A stretch of 64,000 nucleotides of DNA from Variovorax sp. JS1663 (GCF_002157355.1 NZ_LYMK01000035.1:16480-80479); one strand, 5' to 3'. Numbered from the stretch's first letter, positions 25,606-35,293 are shown. Program-made: numbers and translations. The notes: generated by a model from the letters alone, not told the origin.

Positions 25606-26067
25606 ATGAGTGTTTCGCCCAAGCCAGACCCGGTCGCGGCGCCTGCTGGCCTGCCCGCTTCCGTTGCGGCTTACATCGCTGCGACCAACGCCTTCGACGC
25701 CGACGCGTTGATGGCCTGCTTCGCGGACGGTGCGTTGGTCAACGATCAACTGCGCGACTACTGGGGCACCGACGCCATCAGGACGTGGGCCGAGCGGGAG
25801 CTCATCGGGGACAAGGTGACCATGGAGGTGGTCAAGGTTGTCGACCATTTCGGGGATGTGATCGTGACGGCCCATGTGGATGGGGAGTACGACAAGACCG
25901 GCCTGCCGGGACCGCTGGTGCTCGCGTTCCACTTCGCCGTTCGCGCCGACAAGATCGTCCGGCTGATCATCCTCAACAACAGGGCGCCTGATTCTTCCCC
26001 GGAAATTCGCAGCCTTCGCGCCGCGCTCGCAGTTCGCCGTCCGCCGGATGCAGCGCCAGAGGCGTGA
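25606..26067 (+). CDS. SnoaL/NTF2-like protein
   Basis: A 153-residue protein of the NTF2-like superfamily. The opening (VAAYIAATNAFDADALMACFADGALVND) and the later VEGEY/VLAFHFAVRADKIVRLIIL strands match the SnoaL-like polyketide-cyclase or steroid-isomerase fold, which forms a small hydrophobic cavity. Start ATG 25606 has GGAG seven bases upstream. It is divergent from the NmrA-led pump operon and sits behind copy C of the shared 26-bp element, so it probably belongs to the same response. No catalytic residues can be assigned with confidence. Confidence 0.8.
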   Translation: MSVSPKPDPVAAPAGLPASVAAYIAATNAFDADALMACFADGALVNDQLRDYWGTDAIRTWAERELIGDKVTMEVVKVVDHFGDVIVTAHVDGEYDKTGLPGPLVLAFHFAVRADKIVRLIILNNRAPDSSPEIRSLRAALAVRRPPDAAPEA

Positions 26068-26121
26068 GCGTCGCGCCGCTTGGCGAAGCCGCGTTTGAAC
26101 TTGCGGCAGGAGTACTCCAGA

Positions 26122-29073
26122 ATGGAGCTCGACGCTGCATGCGAGGCCGACGCGATGACGATGCCGACGAAGGACAACGCCGAGCCCCTTCCCCACGACG
26201 CGTGGGTCGCGTCGTTCGGCCCGTTCAGGCTGTCGGCGACAGCAAGGCTGCTCGAAAAAGACGGTGTCCCCGTGCATCTTGGAGGACGCGCGCTCAGCCT
26301 GTTGATCGCCCTCGTCGGTTCGGCCGGCGAGGTCGTCAGCAAGAAGGAGCTGGTGGCTCGAGCCTGGCCCGACGTCGTTGTCGACGAAGGCAGCCTCAGG
26401 GTCCACATGGTCGCGATACGCAGGGCCTTGGGCGACGGGCAATCCGGTGCAAGGTACGTGACGAACGTCACCAGCCAGGGGTACTGTTTCGTTGCGCCTG
26501 TCAAGCGCCTGCAGCCGCCGGCGATTCCGGGAGATACGCCTGCGCGCTCCGATGTGCCGAGCGGCCTTCCGCCGCCGTCGATGCGCATGGTGGGCCGCGA
26601 CGCGACCGTGCAGGTGATCCAGGCCGACCTGTTGCAGAAGCGATTCATGACCATCGTCGGGCCGGGCGGGATCGGCAAGACGACCGTCGCCGTTTCGGTG
26701 GCTCACGGCTTGCTCCCCGCCTTCGAGGATGCCGTCCGCTTCATCGATTTCGCGCCGGTGAACGAGGACGCCTATGTATCCAGCACGCTCGCGGCAGCGC
26801 TGGGCCTGCTCGCCCATTCCCGGGACGCTGCAGGGGAGATCGTCAATTTCCTGCGTGACAAGCGGATGCTGCTTGTCCTGGACAGCTGCGAGCACGTCGT
26901 CAGCGCAGTCGCCGGGCTGGTGGAACGGATCTTCAAGGAGGCACCGGGGGCTCACATCCTTGTCACCAGCCGCGAGGGTCTGCGCGTCGAGGGCGAGCAG
27001 GTTCATCGACTGCGCCCACTCGCTTGCCCGCCTGCCTCCGATGGGCTGAAGGCCGAGGAGGCACTTGCCTATGCCGCGGTGCAACTGTTCGTCGATCGCG
27101 CTGCACTCGGTGCCACCCGCTTCGAACTCAGCGACGCCGATGCCCCCATCGTCGCCAGGATCTGCCGAGAGCTCGACGGCATTGCGTTGGCCATCGAACT
27201 GGCAGCCGGGCGGCTCGATGCATACGGCGTCCGGGGCATCGAGGCCTTGCTCAACAAGAGCATCACGGTGTTGTGGCACGGCCGCCGCACTGCCGTGCCG
27301 CGGCACCAGACGATGAGCGCCGCGCTGGAATGGAGCTACAACCTGTTGACGGAGCTGGAGCGTGCGGTTCTGCGCCGCCTTTCGGTGTTCGTCGGGGTGT
27401 TCTCGCTCGAGGCCGCGCGCTTCGTGGCCGGCGAGGACGATGCGGACGATGCCGTCGTCGAAGCCGTCGCGAACCTGGTCGCGAAGTCGCTGCTGGCCGG
27501 CGAAGTCGGCGACAAGGACATGCGTTATCGATTGCTGGACAGCACGCGGGTCTACGCACTGAAAAAGTTGATCGAGTGCGGCGAGTCCTTCCCGGTGGCC
27601 TCCCGTCATGCCACGCATTACCGCGCCCTTCTCGAGCGAGCGGCCCTGTCTGCGTCCGGCGCCGAGATGGACGGGACGCCGGTGCGGAATGCAGAGATCC
27701 TGGGCAACGTGCGTGCCGCGCTGGATTGGAGTCTGTCCGATGGCGGCGACGTGGAGATCGGCACGTCGCTGGCGGCGGCGGCGGCGCCGCTGCTGTTGGA
27801 GGCGGCGCCGCTGAACGAATGCCACGCCTGGATGGAGAAGGCGATCGCTTCGCTCGGCGAGGCGATGCGCGGCACCCGCCGCGAGATGGAACTGCAGGCG
27901 TCGCTCGGGCAATCGCTCATGTTCACCAGCGGCAACATCGAGGAAGCGAGACGCGCCTTCTCGCGCGGTCTCGAGGTCGCTGAAGCGCTCGAGGATCTTC
28001 CGTACCAGTTGAGACTGCTGGGCGGGCTCGGTACCTTCCGGCTCAGGACGGGAGACTTCAGAGGCGCGCTGGAGATGGCCCGCCTCGCCGATTCCGTCGC
28101 CAAGAGGATGAAGGACCCGGTGGCCGATGGAACGGCGGATTCGGTGCTGGGCGTGGCGCTGGACCTGACCGGCGACATCGCGGCGGCCGAGAGGCGTTGG
28201 GAGGCTGCACTCAAGGGCGCTGCCCGGGCACAGCGCGTCCGCACCATGCGCCTGGGCTTCAACCGCCGCATCCATGCGTTGAGTGGCCAGGCGCGGTGCT
28301 ACTGGCTTCGAGGCGAATGCGACCATGCGGCCGCCATGGCCCAGTACGCGATCGAGCAGGCTGAATTGCTGGATCACCCGGTGACCCTGTCCATCGCGCT
28401 CATCTGGGCGGGTTCCGTGTTTCTCTGGAGAGGAGACTGGTCACGGGAGGAGGAAATCATCGAGCGGCTGCGCTCCCTCGCCACGAAGCATTCGCTGTCG
28501 CCCTACGTGGCGGTCGCCATGGGCTTGCGGGCCGAGGTGCAGATCAAGCGCGGAAGGCCCGACCTTGGCGTCGACCTGTTGCGGGACAGCCTGCAAGCGG
28601 TACGCGCCAACCGCTACGAGATGCGGACCGCCGTGTTCATCACCGCGTTGGCCGAAGGGCTGAACAACCTGCAGCAGCATGCGCAAGCCCTGGGAACCAT
28701 CGAAGAAGCGATCGCCCTGATCGAACGGCAGGGCGGCTATCTCCAAATGTCGGAAACGCTCCGTGTGAAAGGCGAGATCCTGGCGAGCACGCCGGGGGCC
28801 GATCCGCACCTTGCGCAGCAGTGCTTTCTCGACGCGATCCAACGGTCACAGTGCCAGTCGGCGTTGTCGTGGGAGTTGCGGGCAGCGAACAGTCTCGCGC
28901 GGCTCTGGTTGAAGGAAGGTCGGATCGATTCGGCGAGGCGGCTGCTTGCGCCGATCTATGGCAGGTTCACCGAAGGTCACGACACGGTCGACCTCGTCAC
29001 CGCGAGGGAGCTTTGGGGTGGCGTGGATCCTCCGTCCGGCTTTGCTCGCCGAGCGTCGCGGCGGAGCCTGTGA
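26122..29073 (+). CDS. Giant OmpR-type winged-helix / ATPase / TPR regulator
   Basis: A 983-residue transcriptional regulator with three parts. Residues about 30-125 are an OmpR/PhoB-type winged helix (FGPFRLSATARLLEKDG, ARAWPDVVVDEGSLRVHMVAIRRALGDG, SQGYCFVAPV). Residues about 155-480 are an NB-ARC/STAND-type ATPase with P-loop G180PGGIGKTT and Walker B LLVLDSCEHV. The rest is helical TPR-like repeats. STAND regulators integrate a ligand signal with ATP-driven oligomerisation before activating transcription. There is no receiver domain. I chose ATG 26122 (AGGAG upstream); TTG 26080 and ATG 26155 are alternatives. It is a paralogue of the convergent gene at 28997-31978, and their 3' ends overlap by 77 bases. 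Confidence 0.88.
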   Translation: MELDAACEADAMTMPTKDNAEPLPHDAWVASFGPFRLSATARLLEKDGVPVHLGGRALSLLIALVGSAGEVVSKKELVARAWPDVVVDEGSLRVHMVAIRRALGDGQSGARYVTNVTSQGYCFVAPVKRLQPPAIPGDTPARSDVPSGLPPPSMRMVGRDATVQVIQADLLQKRFMTIVGPGGIGKTTVAVSVAHGLLPAFEDAVRFIDFAPVNEDAYVSSTLAAALGLLAHSRDAAGEIVNFLRDKRMLLVLDSCEHVVSAVAGLVERIFKEAPGAHILVTSREGLRVEGEQVHRLRPLACPPASDGLKAEEALAYAAVQLFVDRAALGATRFELSDADAPIVARICRELDGIALAIELAAGRLDAYGVRGIEALLNKSITVLWHGRRTAVPRHQTMSAALEWSYNLLTELERAVLRRLSVFVGVFSLEAARFVAGEDDADDAVVEAVANLVAKSLLAGEVGDKDMRYRLLDSTRVYALKKLIECGESFPVASRHATHYRALLERAALSASGAEMDGTPVRNAEILGNVRAALDWSLSDGGDVEIGTSLAAAAAPLLLEAAPLNECHAWMEKAIASLGEAMRGTRREMELQASLGQSLMFTSGNIEEARRAFSRGLEVAEALEDLPYQLRLLGGLGTFRLRTGDFRGALEMARLADSVAKRMKDPVADGTADSVLGVALDLTGDIAAAERRWEAALKGAARAQRVRTMRLGFNRRIHALSGQARCYWLRGECDHAAAMAQYAIEQAELLDHPVTLSIALIWAGSVFLWRGDWSREEEIIERLRSLATKHSLSPYVAVAMGLRAEVQIKRGRPDLGVDLLRDSLQAVRANRYEMRTAVFITALAEGLNNLQQHAQALGTIEEAIALIERQGGYLQMSETLRVKGEILASTPGADPHLAQQCFLDAIQRSQCQSALSWELRAANSLARLWLKEGRIDSARRLLAPIYGRFTEGHDTVDLVTARELWGGVDPPSGFARRASRRSL

Positions 29074-31978
29074 ATTCGTCCAACTCGCAGAGCAATTGAC
29101 CGGCTGCCTTGAGATCGTGCGTCTCGAAGCCCTCGGTGAACGATCGATAGACACCGGAGACGATCGCCCGGGCTTCCTCGTGGCGGCCTTGGCTCGCTCG
29201 AAGGCGCGCCAGCGTGGTGGCCGTTCGCAACTCCCAGGCCAATGCGTGCTGGCGCCGCGCGCACGCCATCGAACGCATGAGGCAGTCTTCGGCTTGCATC
29301 TCTCCCTGCGGGGGCATCATGAGCAGGACAGCGGCCTGAAGCCGGAGCAACTCGGGCAACTCCAGCGCCTCCTCCCCGTCTCGCGTTTCGGCGATCGCCT
29401 CGGCGATGACGGCGAGGGCCTCGTCGAGCTGCCCGCATCTCATGAGTGCATCCGCGAGCGCACAAGCAGCCCGCTTGACCAGGATGACATGCCCCTCGGC
29501 CTTCATGGCTTTCAAGGCATCGCGCAGGATCGCCGTCCCCTGGTCGATCTTTCCGCGATGGACGAGCAGCTCGCCTTTCAAGGCGAGCCCGGTTGCGTGA
29601 AACGACAGCAGCGCCTGCCAGTTGGTGTGCTGCATCAGCTTCCCGATTGCAGCCTCCGCAGTGCTCCAATCGCCGCACCAGAGGAACAGCGGCGCGGCGT
29701 AGAGGAGGGAGAAGCAGACGTCGACCGATGTGCCGGAAGCGGCCGCCTCGCCGATCGCCTCCTTCGCGGCCGCCATCGCTCGATCCGGGCGGCCGGCGAG
29801 CCACAGGACACGGGCATACGGCACCAGCGCTCGAACACGGTAGTCGAGCCCGAACAGATGGAGGTTGCGGGGGCCGGCGCGCCCGAATCCAGCCTGGAAG
29901 TCGCGCTCCGCGGCCTGCTGATGGCCGAGGAAATGCTGCGATGCCCCTCGTGTCCAGTCGGCCACGGCCATGTACGTCAAGTCTGCCGAGTCCCGGGCCG
30001 CAGACGTCAACTCTTCTGCCACGGCGAGGGAGCCTCGATAGTCGCCCGCGCGGATGAGGTGGATGTGCAGCCCCGCCATCAGCCGCAGCCGGTGCGAGCC
30101 TTCTCCCAGCCGGTGCGCGATGTCCAGCGCACGGCCGATGGCCGCGCGCACGTCTTCGCCGGCGCCTCCCGTCCACATCGCCGCTGTCGCGAGCGTCTCC
30201 TGAAGAATCATCTCTTTCCGGGTCCCCCGATCGGAATCGCCCAGCAATGACAGCGCCTTCGCGCTCCACTGGCGGCATTCGGTCAGCAGTTGGAGTTGCA
30301 GAAGGAGGGGGGCAGCCGCCGCTGCCAGCTCGATTCCGAGGGCCGCGTGGCGAGGACCCGATTCGCGATCACCGAAGCACCAGTCGAGTGCCGCCCGCAC
30401 GTCCCCCAGGCATTCGCCGAGGGCGGACGCGTGGGGGGCACCCTGCGGGTCGATGCCCGCGTCGGAGACCGAACCCAGGAGACGCAGGAAATGCCTGGCG
30501 TGGCGCTCTGCCGTGACTGCCATTTCTCCGCTGGCGTCCAGCTTTCCGGATGCGTAGGTGCGGGTGGTCTCGAGCAGCCGATAGCGCACGGCCCCATCTC
30601 CCGCAGGCGCCACCGACACGAGGGACTTCGCCACCAGATCGCCGACATGGGCGACGAGCTGATCCTCGTCGAATCCCACGCACGCGACGGCCTGGGCGGC
30701 CTCGAGGGTAAAGGGGCCGACGAGGATCGAGAGTCTCCGGAACACGACCTGCTCACTCTCGCAAAGAAGGTCGTGACTCCAGTCCAGCGTCGCGTGGAGT
30801 GTCTGCTGCCGCGGCGAGGCGGTGCGCCTTCCGCGCCAATCCAGGCCGAAGCGGCGTTCCAGCAGACGGGCGATGTCGTCGATGCCATACGCGCCGACCC
30901 TTCCCGCTGCGAACTCGATGGCGAGTGCGATCCCATCGAGCCGGCTGCAAATGTCGGCCACGACCGCCGCGTTCTCGTCGCTCAGCTCGAAGCCGCTTCC
31001 GCTGGCGCCGACGCACGCCATGAAGAGCTGGATGGCCGGAAAGGTTTGCGCTTCTTCGGCACGCAGGCCGGGATCGGATGGCGGACACTCGAGAGGAGGC
31101 AGCAGGTAGGCGTATTCGCCGTCGACCCGCAGCGCCTCGCGGCTGGTCGCCAGGATGTGAACGCCAGGTGCTTCGCGAAAGATCTGCTCGGCGAGCGTGG
31201 CGGAAGCTTCGATGACATGCTCGCAGTTGTCCAGCACGAGGAGCAGCCGAGCCTGCCGGAGGGATTCCCTCAGACTGGGCAGCGCGTCCTCGGTCTGAAT
31301 CGTGAGACCGAGCGTCGATGCGACCGTGGAAGCGACGTGCGCAGGGTCGGAGAGGGCGCCCAGACTGACGAAGCACACCGCGTCCTGGAACTCCTGGAGC
31401 ACGGCGTGGACGACAGCGAGGGCCACCGTCGTCTTGCCGATGCCCCCGGGTCCCACGACCGTCAGGAAGCGATGGGCCATCAGGTCGGCGGCAATGGCGC
31501 GAGCCGCTTCGTCGCGCCCGACGATCCGCCCGGGGGGCGGCGGCAGGGCGAGCGTTCGCAGCATGACGCTCTTCGAGGAAGCCGAGTCCGCGTGGAAGGG
31601 GTGCTCCTGACGGCTGACCGGGGCCACGAAGCAGTAGCCTTGGCTGCGGACGGTTGCGATGTACCGAGCGCCCGCCGTGCCGTCGCCCAGGGCTTTGCGC
31701 AAGCCATTGATGTGCATCCTCAGGCTGCCAGAGTCCACGATCAGGTCGCGCCACACCCGCGACGTCAAATCCTTGTGGCCGACGATCTCGCCGGCATGCT
31801 CGACGAGCACGATCAGGAGATCGAGAGCCCGGCTGCTCAGCGGCAACGCAACGCCGTCCCTTTCGACCTTGCGCTCGGCGGGGAACAGCCGAAACGGCCC
31901 GAACGAGATGCTCGGACGGCCCAGGTATCCGTGCGACGGGCCCGGTCCTGCAGTGTCAAGGATGCTGCTTTCGGGCAC
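28997..31978 (-). CDS. Giant OmpR-type winged-helix / ATPase / TPR regulator (paralogue)
   Basis: A 993-residue relative of the gene at 26122 with the same order: winged helix (FGPFRLFPAERKVERDG, SRVWRDLIVDSGSLRMHINGLRKALGDG, SQGYCFVAPV), STAND ATPase (P-loop G176PGGIGKTT, LLVLDNCEHV) and C-terminal TPR-like repeats, ending YRSFTEGFETHDL, which aligns with YGRFTEGHDTVDL of its partner. The start is GTG 31978. It is divergent from the glycosyltransferase/subtilase set at 32346, so it may regulate that set. A perfect TATAAT on the minus strand at 32093-32088 may be its -10 box. Confidence 0.88.
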   Translation of the reverse strand: MPESSILDTAGPGPSHGYLGRPSISFGPFRLFPAERKVERDGVALPLSSRALDLLIVLVEHAGEIVGHKDLTSRVWRDLIVDSGSLRMHINGLRKALGDGTAGARYIATVRSQGYCFVAPVSRQEHPFHADSASSKSVMLRTLALPPPPGRIVGRDEAARAIAADLMAHRFLTVVGPGGIGKTTVALAVVHAVLQEFQDAVCFVSLGALSDPAHVASTVASTLGLTIQTEDALPSLRESLRQARLLLVLDNCEHVIEASATLAEQIFREAPGVHILATSREALRVDGEYAYLLPPLECPPSDPGLRAEEAQTFPAIQLFMACVGASGSGFELSDENAAVVADICSRLDGIALAIEFAAGRVGAYGIDDIARLLERRFGLDWRGRRTASPRQQTLHATLDWSHDLLCESEQVVFRRLSILVGPFTLEAAQAVACVGFDEDQLVAHVGDLVAKSLVSVAPAGDGAVRYRLLETTRTYASGKLDASGEMAVTAERHARHFLRLLGSVSDAGIDPQGAPHASALGECLGDVRAALDWCFGDRESGPRHAALGIELAAAAAPLLLQLQLLTECRQWSAKALSLLGDSDRGTRKEMILQETLATAAMWTGGAGEDVRAAIGRALDIAHRLGEGSHRLRLMAGLHIHLIRAGDYRGSLAVAEELTSAARDSADLTYMAVADWTRGASQHFLGHQQAAERDFQAGFGRAGPRNLHLFGLDYRVRALVPYARVLWLAGRPDRAMAAAKEAIGEAAASGTSVDVCFSLLYAAPLFLWCGDWSTAEAAIGKLMQHTNWQALLSFHATGLALKGELLVHRGKIDQGTAILRDALKAMKAEGHVILVKRAACALADALMRCGQLDEALAVIAEAIAETRDGEEALELPELLRLQAAVLLMMPPQGEMQAEDCLMRSMACARRQHALAWELRTATTLARLRASQGRHEEARAIVSGVYRSFTEGFETHDLKAAGQLLCELDEFTGSAATLGEQSRTEDPRHPKAPSR

Positions 31979-32345
31979 TCGCCCATCAGCGCGAGCAGGC
32001 GAAGTATCGATAGCTTTCTCCGCGGCGTTGGGGCCCGCAAATGCGAGTGCCCGACCTGGATCGGGTCAGCGCGAGGACTGGCTTTTAATTATAGGTACGC
32101 GACATGCAGCGCGGTTGTCGTCCTGGCTGTCCCGAACAAGCAAGGCGATGCCCCAAAAGAGCGCTTCGCCACCGACATTGGACGCTCGCGCCATCGCCAC
32201 GAGCTGCTGCCCGAACTGCGCTCGGAGCTGGCCGCCTTGCGTTGCTCCATCGACTTGATGATGCTCCGGCTCTCGGCGGCGCCTAGACTCCCGTCTCTCC
32301 CGCGACCGCCACCGGCGGATGCGATGACAGGAAAAGGAGCGGACG
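31979..32345. other. Intergenic region between regulator and glycosyltransferase/subtilase set
   Basis: About 367 bases without a supported gene. Several open frames cross it, one with a helical-looking translation around 32150-32275, but none has a ribosome site and a stop of its own. An AT-rich patch at 32083-32097 stands out from the GC-rich surroundings. Confidence 0.45.
32088..32093 (-). promoter_or_regulatory. TATAAT -10-like box for the minus-strand regulator
   Basis: The minus strand reads CC-TATAAT-TAAAAG, a perfect sigma-70 -10 hexamer in an AT-rich patch, 110 bases upstream of the GTG at 31978. No good -35 box lies 16-18 bp away, so an activator would be needed. Confidence 0.35.
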
Positions 32346-33407
32346 ATGGCGAGATCCGGCTGCTGCTGCGAGAGTGCCGCTGGCTCCTGGGCCATGCCGA
32401 GGCTCGTCAGCTATTCGCTGCAGGCCGACGAGCGGCGCCGCCACGAGCACGCCTGTCAGTTCGAGCTGAGCGTCTCGTCGTTGCGGGCTTCGAATCCCGC
32501 CGTTCCGGTCGTCCTGTTCTCCCACGGACCACTGGCCGCCGAGATCGCCTGGCTTTGCAGCCACTTCGGCGTGATGGTGCGCGACCAGGGCCCCTACGCG
32601 GACCGCCTCGCCGCGCTGTCACCGCAAAGTGGTCGTGCGATGGCGCGCTACCCCGTGCTTCACAAGCACCTCAACTTCTCGGAACTGGCGGCCGCCGGCG
32701 TGCAGCAGGTGCTGTGCTGCGATCTCGACACGATCTTCTTCACCGACGTCGAGCGCGTTTTCGATCGCTACGCGGGAGCGGACGTCGTCGCCCGCGAAGA
32801 GGTGTGCAGCGGGCGCAGCATTCATGGTGCCGACCGCGCGTTCATCGACGAGCCGCTGCTCGAGCGCCTGGCGCACCACCTTGGCCGAGCCGTCGTCGCA
32901 CCCATCAACCTGGGAGTCGTGCTCTACAGCCATGGCGTCGTCGCGCGCCTCGCCGACATCATGAAGACCTTCGTCGACGACGCGTGGCGCCTGATGAACG
33001 GCCTGACGGTGCGCGAGTTTCCCAATTCGGCGGTTGCCGGCAGCGACACGTCGTTTCCGTGGATGGCCGACGTGCGCAAGCACGCTTCGGACATCGACCG
33101 GCAACGCGCGCTGCCGTATCCGTCGAACAACGGCTGGATCGTCGAAGAGGTCGCGTGGTGGCTTGCGCTCGGTTCGATCCCCGGGCTGACGCAAGCCGAT
33201 TTCGCCGCGTGCGACGTCGCACAGAACGGCGAAGTGCTCGGCACGCCGCGCGACCGATCGAACTGGGCGCTGTGCCACTACTACTCGCACAACCTCCAGC
33301 GTATCGTGGAGTGGCTGCACCCACGGCCCTCGCACGCGACGCAAGCATTCTCGTACCCGGCTCAGCAACGCCGTGCGGCCCAGCCGTCGGCCACATTCGA
33401 AAGGTAA
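32346..33407 (+). CDS. GT-A-like glycosyltransferase with DxD motif
   Basis: A 353-residue protein resembling GT-A nucleotide-diphospho-sugar transferases. The segment PVLHKHLNFSELAAAGVQQVLCCDLDTIFF contains a DxD-type motif (D126-L-D128) after a hydrophobic strand, as in enzymes that bind a metal-NDP-sugar. Other fitting parts are VVAPINLGVVLYSHG, the acidic NNGWIVEEVAWW and the final HYYSHNLQRIVEW. There is no signal peptide or membrane helix. The start ATG 32346 has AAGGAG seven bases upstream. The subtilase gene follows 6 bases after its stop, so it is the first gene of a four-gene set. The acceptor could be the proline-rich tail of the subtilase. Family placement is by motif only. Confidence 0.6.
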   Translation: MARSGCCCESAAGSWAMPRLVSYSLQADERRRHEHACQFELSVSSLRASNPAVPVVLFSHGPLAAEIAWLCSHFGVMVRDQGPYADRLAALSPQSGRAMARYPVLHKHLNFSELAAAGVQQVLCCDLDTIFFTDVERVFDRYAGADVVAREEVCSGRSIHGADRAFIDEPLLERLAHHLGRAVVAPINLGVVLYSHGVVARLADIMKTFVDDAWRLMNGLTVREFPNSAVAGSDTSFPWMADVRKHASDIDRQRALPYPSNNGWIVEEVAWWLALGSIPGLTQADFAACDVAQNGEVLGTPRDRSNWALCHYYSHNLQRIVEWLHPRPSHATQAFSYPAQQRRAAQPSATFER

Positions 33408-33413
33408 CGAACC

Positions 33414-35276
33414 ATGGCAACGAGCAAGAAGCGCAGCAGCAGGAAGGCAGCTCCCGCTGCCGCGCCGGCGGCCAAGACCGCGCGTGCGAAGGGCGAGCCC
33501 CGCAAGGATTCGGCCGGCTTTCCGGAGCGGATCTTCGGGGTGGCATCGCCCCACTCGGTGGGCGGCGTGTCGATGTTCACGCCCGGTCTGTCGATCGATG
33601 CGTCCAATGTCCAGGCCTTCGAATCGGACGAGGAGCTCGTTCGGCGGGCGATCGCGCGGCTTCAGGAAGCAGGCTTCGAGGTGCTGTACGCGACCCCGCG
33701 AACGATCAACATCGCCGGATCCCGCGCGACCTACGAGCGCGCGTTCGCCACGCGGCTGGTGGCGGTCGAGCGCGAGACGATCATGAGCGGAGGCAAGATC
33801 GGAAAGACGACCTGTTTCGACGTGCCCGAGACCCCGTTGTTCGGCCAGGTCGATACGGCGAACTCGAATCTTGCCGACGTCCTGGAAGGCGTCGCGATCG
33901 AGCAGCCGTACGCGCTGCAGACGCCGACCGCGTTCCCGCCCCCGGCGCGCTACTGGCATCTCGACGTGCCGGCGGACGTCTCGCTGGGCTGCAATGCCGA
34001 CCGTGCGCACCGCTCCGGGGTCACGGGGCTCGGGGTCCGTATCGCGATGGTCGACACGGGGCAGGCGGTGCATCCGTTCTTCACGGAGCGGGGCTACCGC
34101 GTCGAGCCGACGCTGCTGGGGCCGGGGACCGTCGACGCGCACATCGACTCGGTCGGCCACGGCACGGGCGAATCCGCCAACATCTTCGCCACCGCGCCGG
34201 ACATCACGCTGCTTCCGGTGAAATGCGCGAACGCGTCGGGCAGTCTCGTCAACACGACGGCGGCGTTCGCCGCCGCTGCCGCGCTGAATCCGGCGATCAT
34301 CTCGTGCAGCTGGTCGCGCAGCATCCAGAGCGGCCCGCTCGACGCGGCGGCGAACGCCCTTGCGGCCGAGGTCGCCGCCGCCGTGAACGCCGGCATCATC
34401 GTGTGCTATTCGGCGAGCAACGGCGGCTGGGGCTTTCCGGCGCAGATGCCCGAAGTCATCGCGGTCGGCGGCGTTTTCATGGAGCGCAACGGAGCGATGC
34501 GCGCCTCCGACTATGCGAGCGGCTTCATGTCCAACATCTATCCGGGTCGCCGCGTGCCCGACGTCAGCGGGCTCGTCGGCATGCGGCCGAAGGCGATCTA
34601 CATCATGCTGCCGCTCTCGGAGGGCGCATCGATCGATGTCGGCAATGCGGGCGGCGCCCACCCCAACGGCGATGAAACGCCGAACAACGACGGCTGGGCG
34701 GCGTTCTCGGGCACCTCGGCGTCGTGCCCGCAGATTGCCGGCGTCTGCGCGTTGATCAAGCAGGCGTGTCCGCGGTTGAAGCCGGCGGAGGTCAAGGACG
34801 TCCTGATGAAGACCGCGCGCGACGTGACGGTCGGATCGAGTTCGCCACTTCCGGGCTTGCCCGGCGGCAGTCCCGCCGGGGTCGGCCCGGACACCGCGAC
34901 CGGGGCCGGCATGGTCGATGCGCACCGGGCGGTCCTGCTGGCCAAGCTGCGGTGCGTCGTGTTCCCTGTCACGCCGCCGCTGCGGCCCTTCGTGCCGCCG
35001 CTGATTCCCTTCATTCCTCCGACGATACCGTTCCTGCCGCCGCGCTTGCCCGTGTTGCCGCTGACGCCGGTGCTGCCGTTCTTGCCGCCGAGGCTGCCGA
35101 TCATGCCCTTGCTGCCGTTTGGCCCGGGCCCTGGCCCCGGTCCAGGCCCCGGGCCGGGTCCGTTGTCGGGCGCGGAAGTGCGTCCGCAGGGCGAGGGGCA
35201 AGGCATGCCGATCACCGCCGATGACGTTGCGGCGCTCGAGCAGATGCTGCTCGACTCGCGGGAGCCGCTGATCTGA
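33414..35276 (+). CDS. Subtilisin-family (S8) protease with proline-rich, Gly-Pro-repeat tail
   Basis: A 620-residue subtilase. The triad is complete: D214 in AMVDTGQ, H249 in VGHGTGE and S435 in GTSAS; oxyanion N336 is in SASNGG. Residues 1-35 are Lys/Ala/Arg-rich with no signal peptide. Residues about 65-118 look like a prodomain (ELVRRAIARLQEAGF, INIAGSRATYERAF). After residue 517 comes an unusual tail of PP-x-x-PF/LP units, then seven Gly-Pro pairs at 570-583 and a short acidic helix. The seven pairs use different codons (CCG, CCT, CCC, CCA), so the repeat is kept at the protein level. The stop overlaps the next start as TGATG. The enzyme type is clear; its substrate, its location and the function of the tail are unknown. 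Confidence 0.88.
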   Translation: MATSKKRSSRKAAPAAAPAAKTARAKGEPRKDSAGFPERIFGVASPHSVGGVSMFTPGLSIDASNVQAFESDEELVRRAIARLQEAGFEVLYATPRTINIAGSRATYERAFATRLVAVERETIMSGGKIGKTTCFDVPETPLFGQVDTANSNLADVLEGVAIEQPYALQTPTAFPPPARYWHLDVPADVSLGCNADRAHRSGVTGLGVRIAMVDTGQAVHPFFTERGYRVEPTLLGPGTVDAHIDSVGHGTGESANIFATAPDITLLPVKCANASGSLVNTTAAFAAAAALNPAIISCSWSRSIQSGPLDAAANALAAEVAAAVNAGIIVCYSASNGGWGFPAQMPEVIAVGGVFMERNGAMRASDYASGFMSNIYPGRRVPDVSGLVGMRPKAIYIMLPLSEGASIDVGNAGGAHPNGDETPNNDGWAAFSGTSASCPQIAGVCALIKQACPRLKPAEVKDVLMKTARDVTVGSSSPLPGLPGGSPAGVGPDTATGAGMVDAHRAVLLAKLRCVVFPVTPPLRPFVPPLIPFIPPTIPFLPPRLPVLPLTPVLPFLPPRLPIMPLLPFGPGPGPGPGPGPGPLSGAEVRPQGEGQGMPITADDVAALEQMLLDSREPLI

Positions 35277-35293
35277 TGCCCGAGCCGCTGATC
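35262..35293. repeat. 12-bp direct repeat across a gene junction
   Basis: GAGCCGCTGATC occurs at 35262-35273 (end of the subtilase) and again at 35282-35293 (start of the next gene). The overlapping stop and start codons (TGATG, 35274-35278) lie between the copies. It may mark a past duplication or fission at this point. Confidence 0.6.

Noticed and set aside
30290..34675. A 1,461-codon open frame on the plus strand
   Set aside because: It is antisense to the regulator at 28997-31978 and then crosses the glycosyltransferase and subtilase in the wrong frame. Its translation is Arg/Gly/Ala-rich without domains; GC-rich codon bias removes stops from shadow frames.
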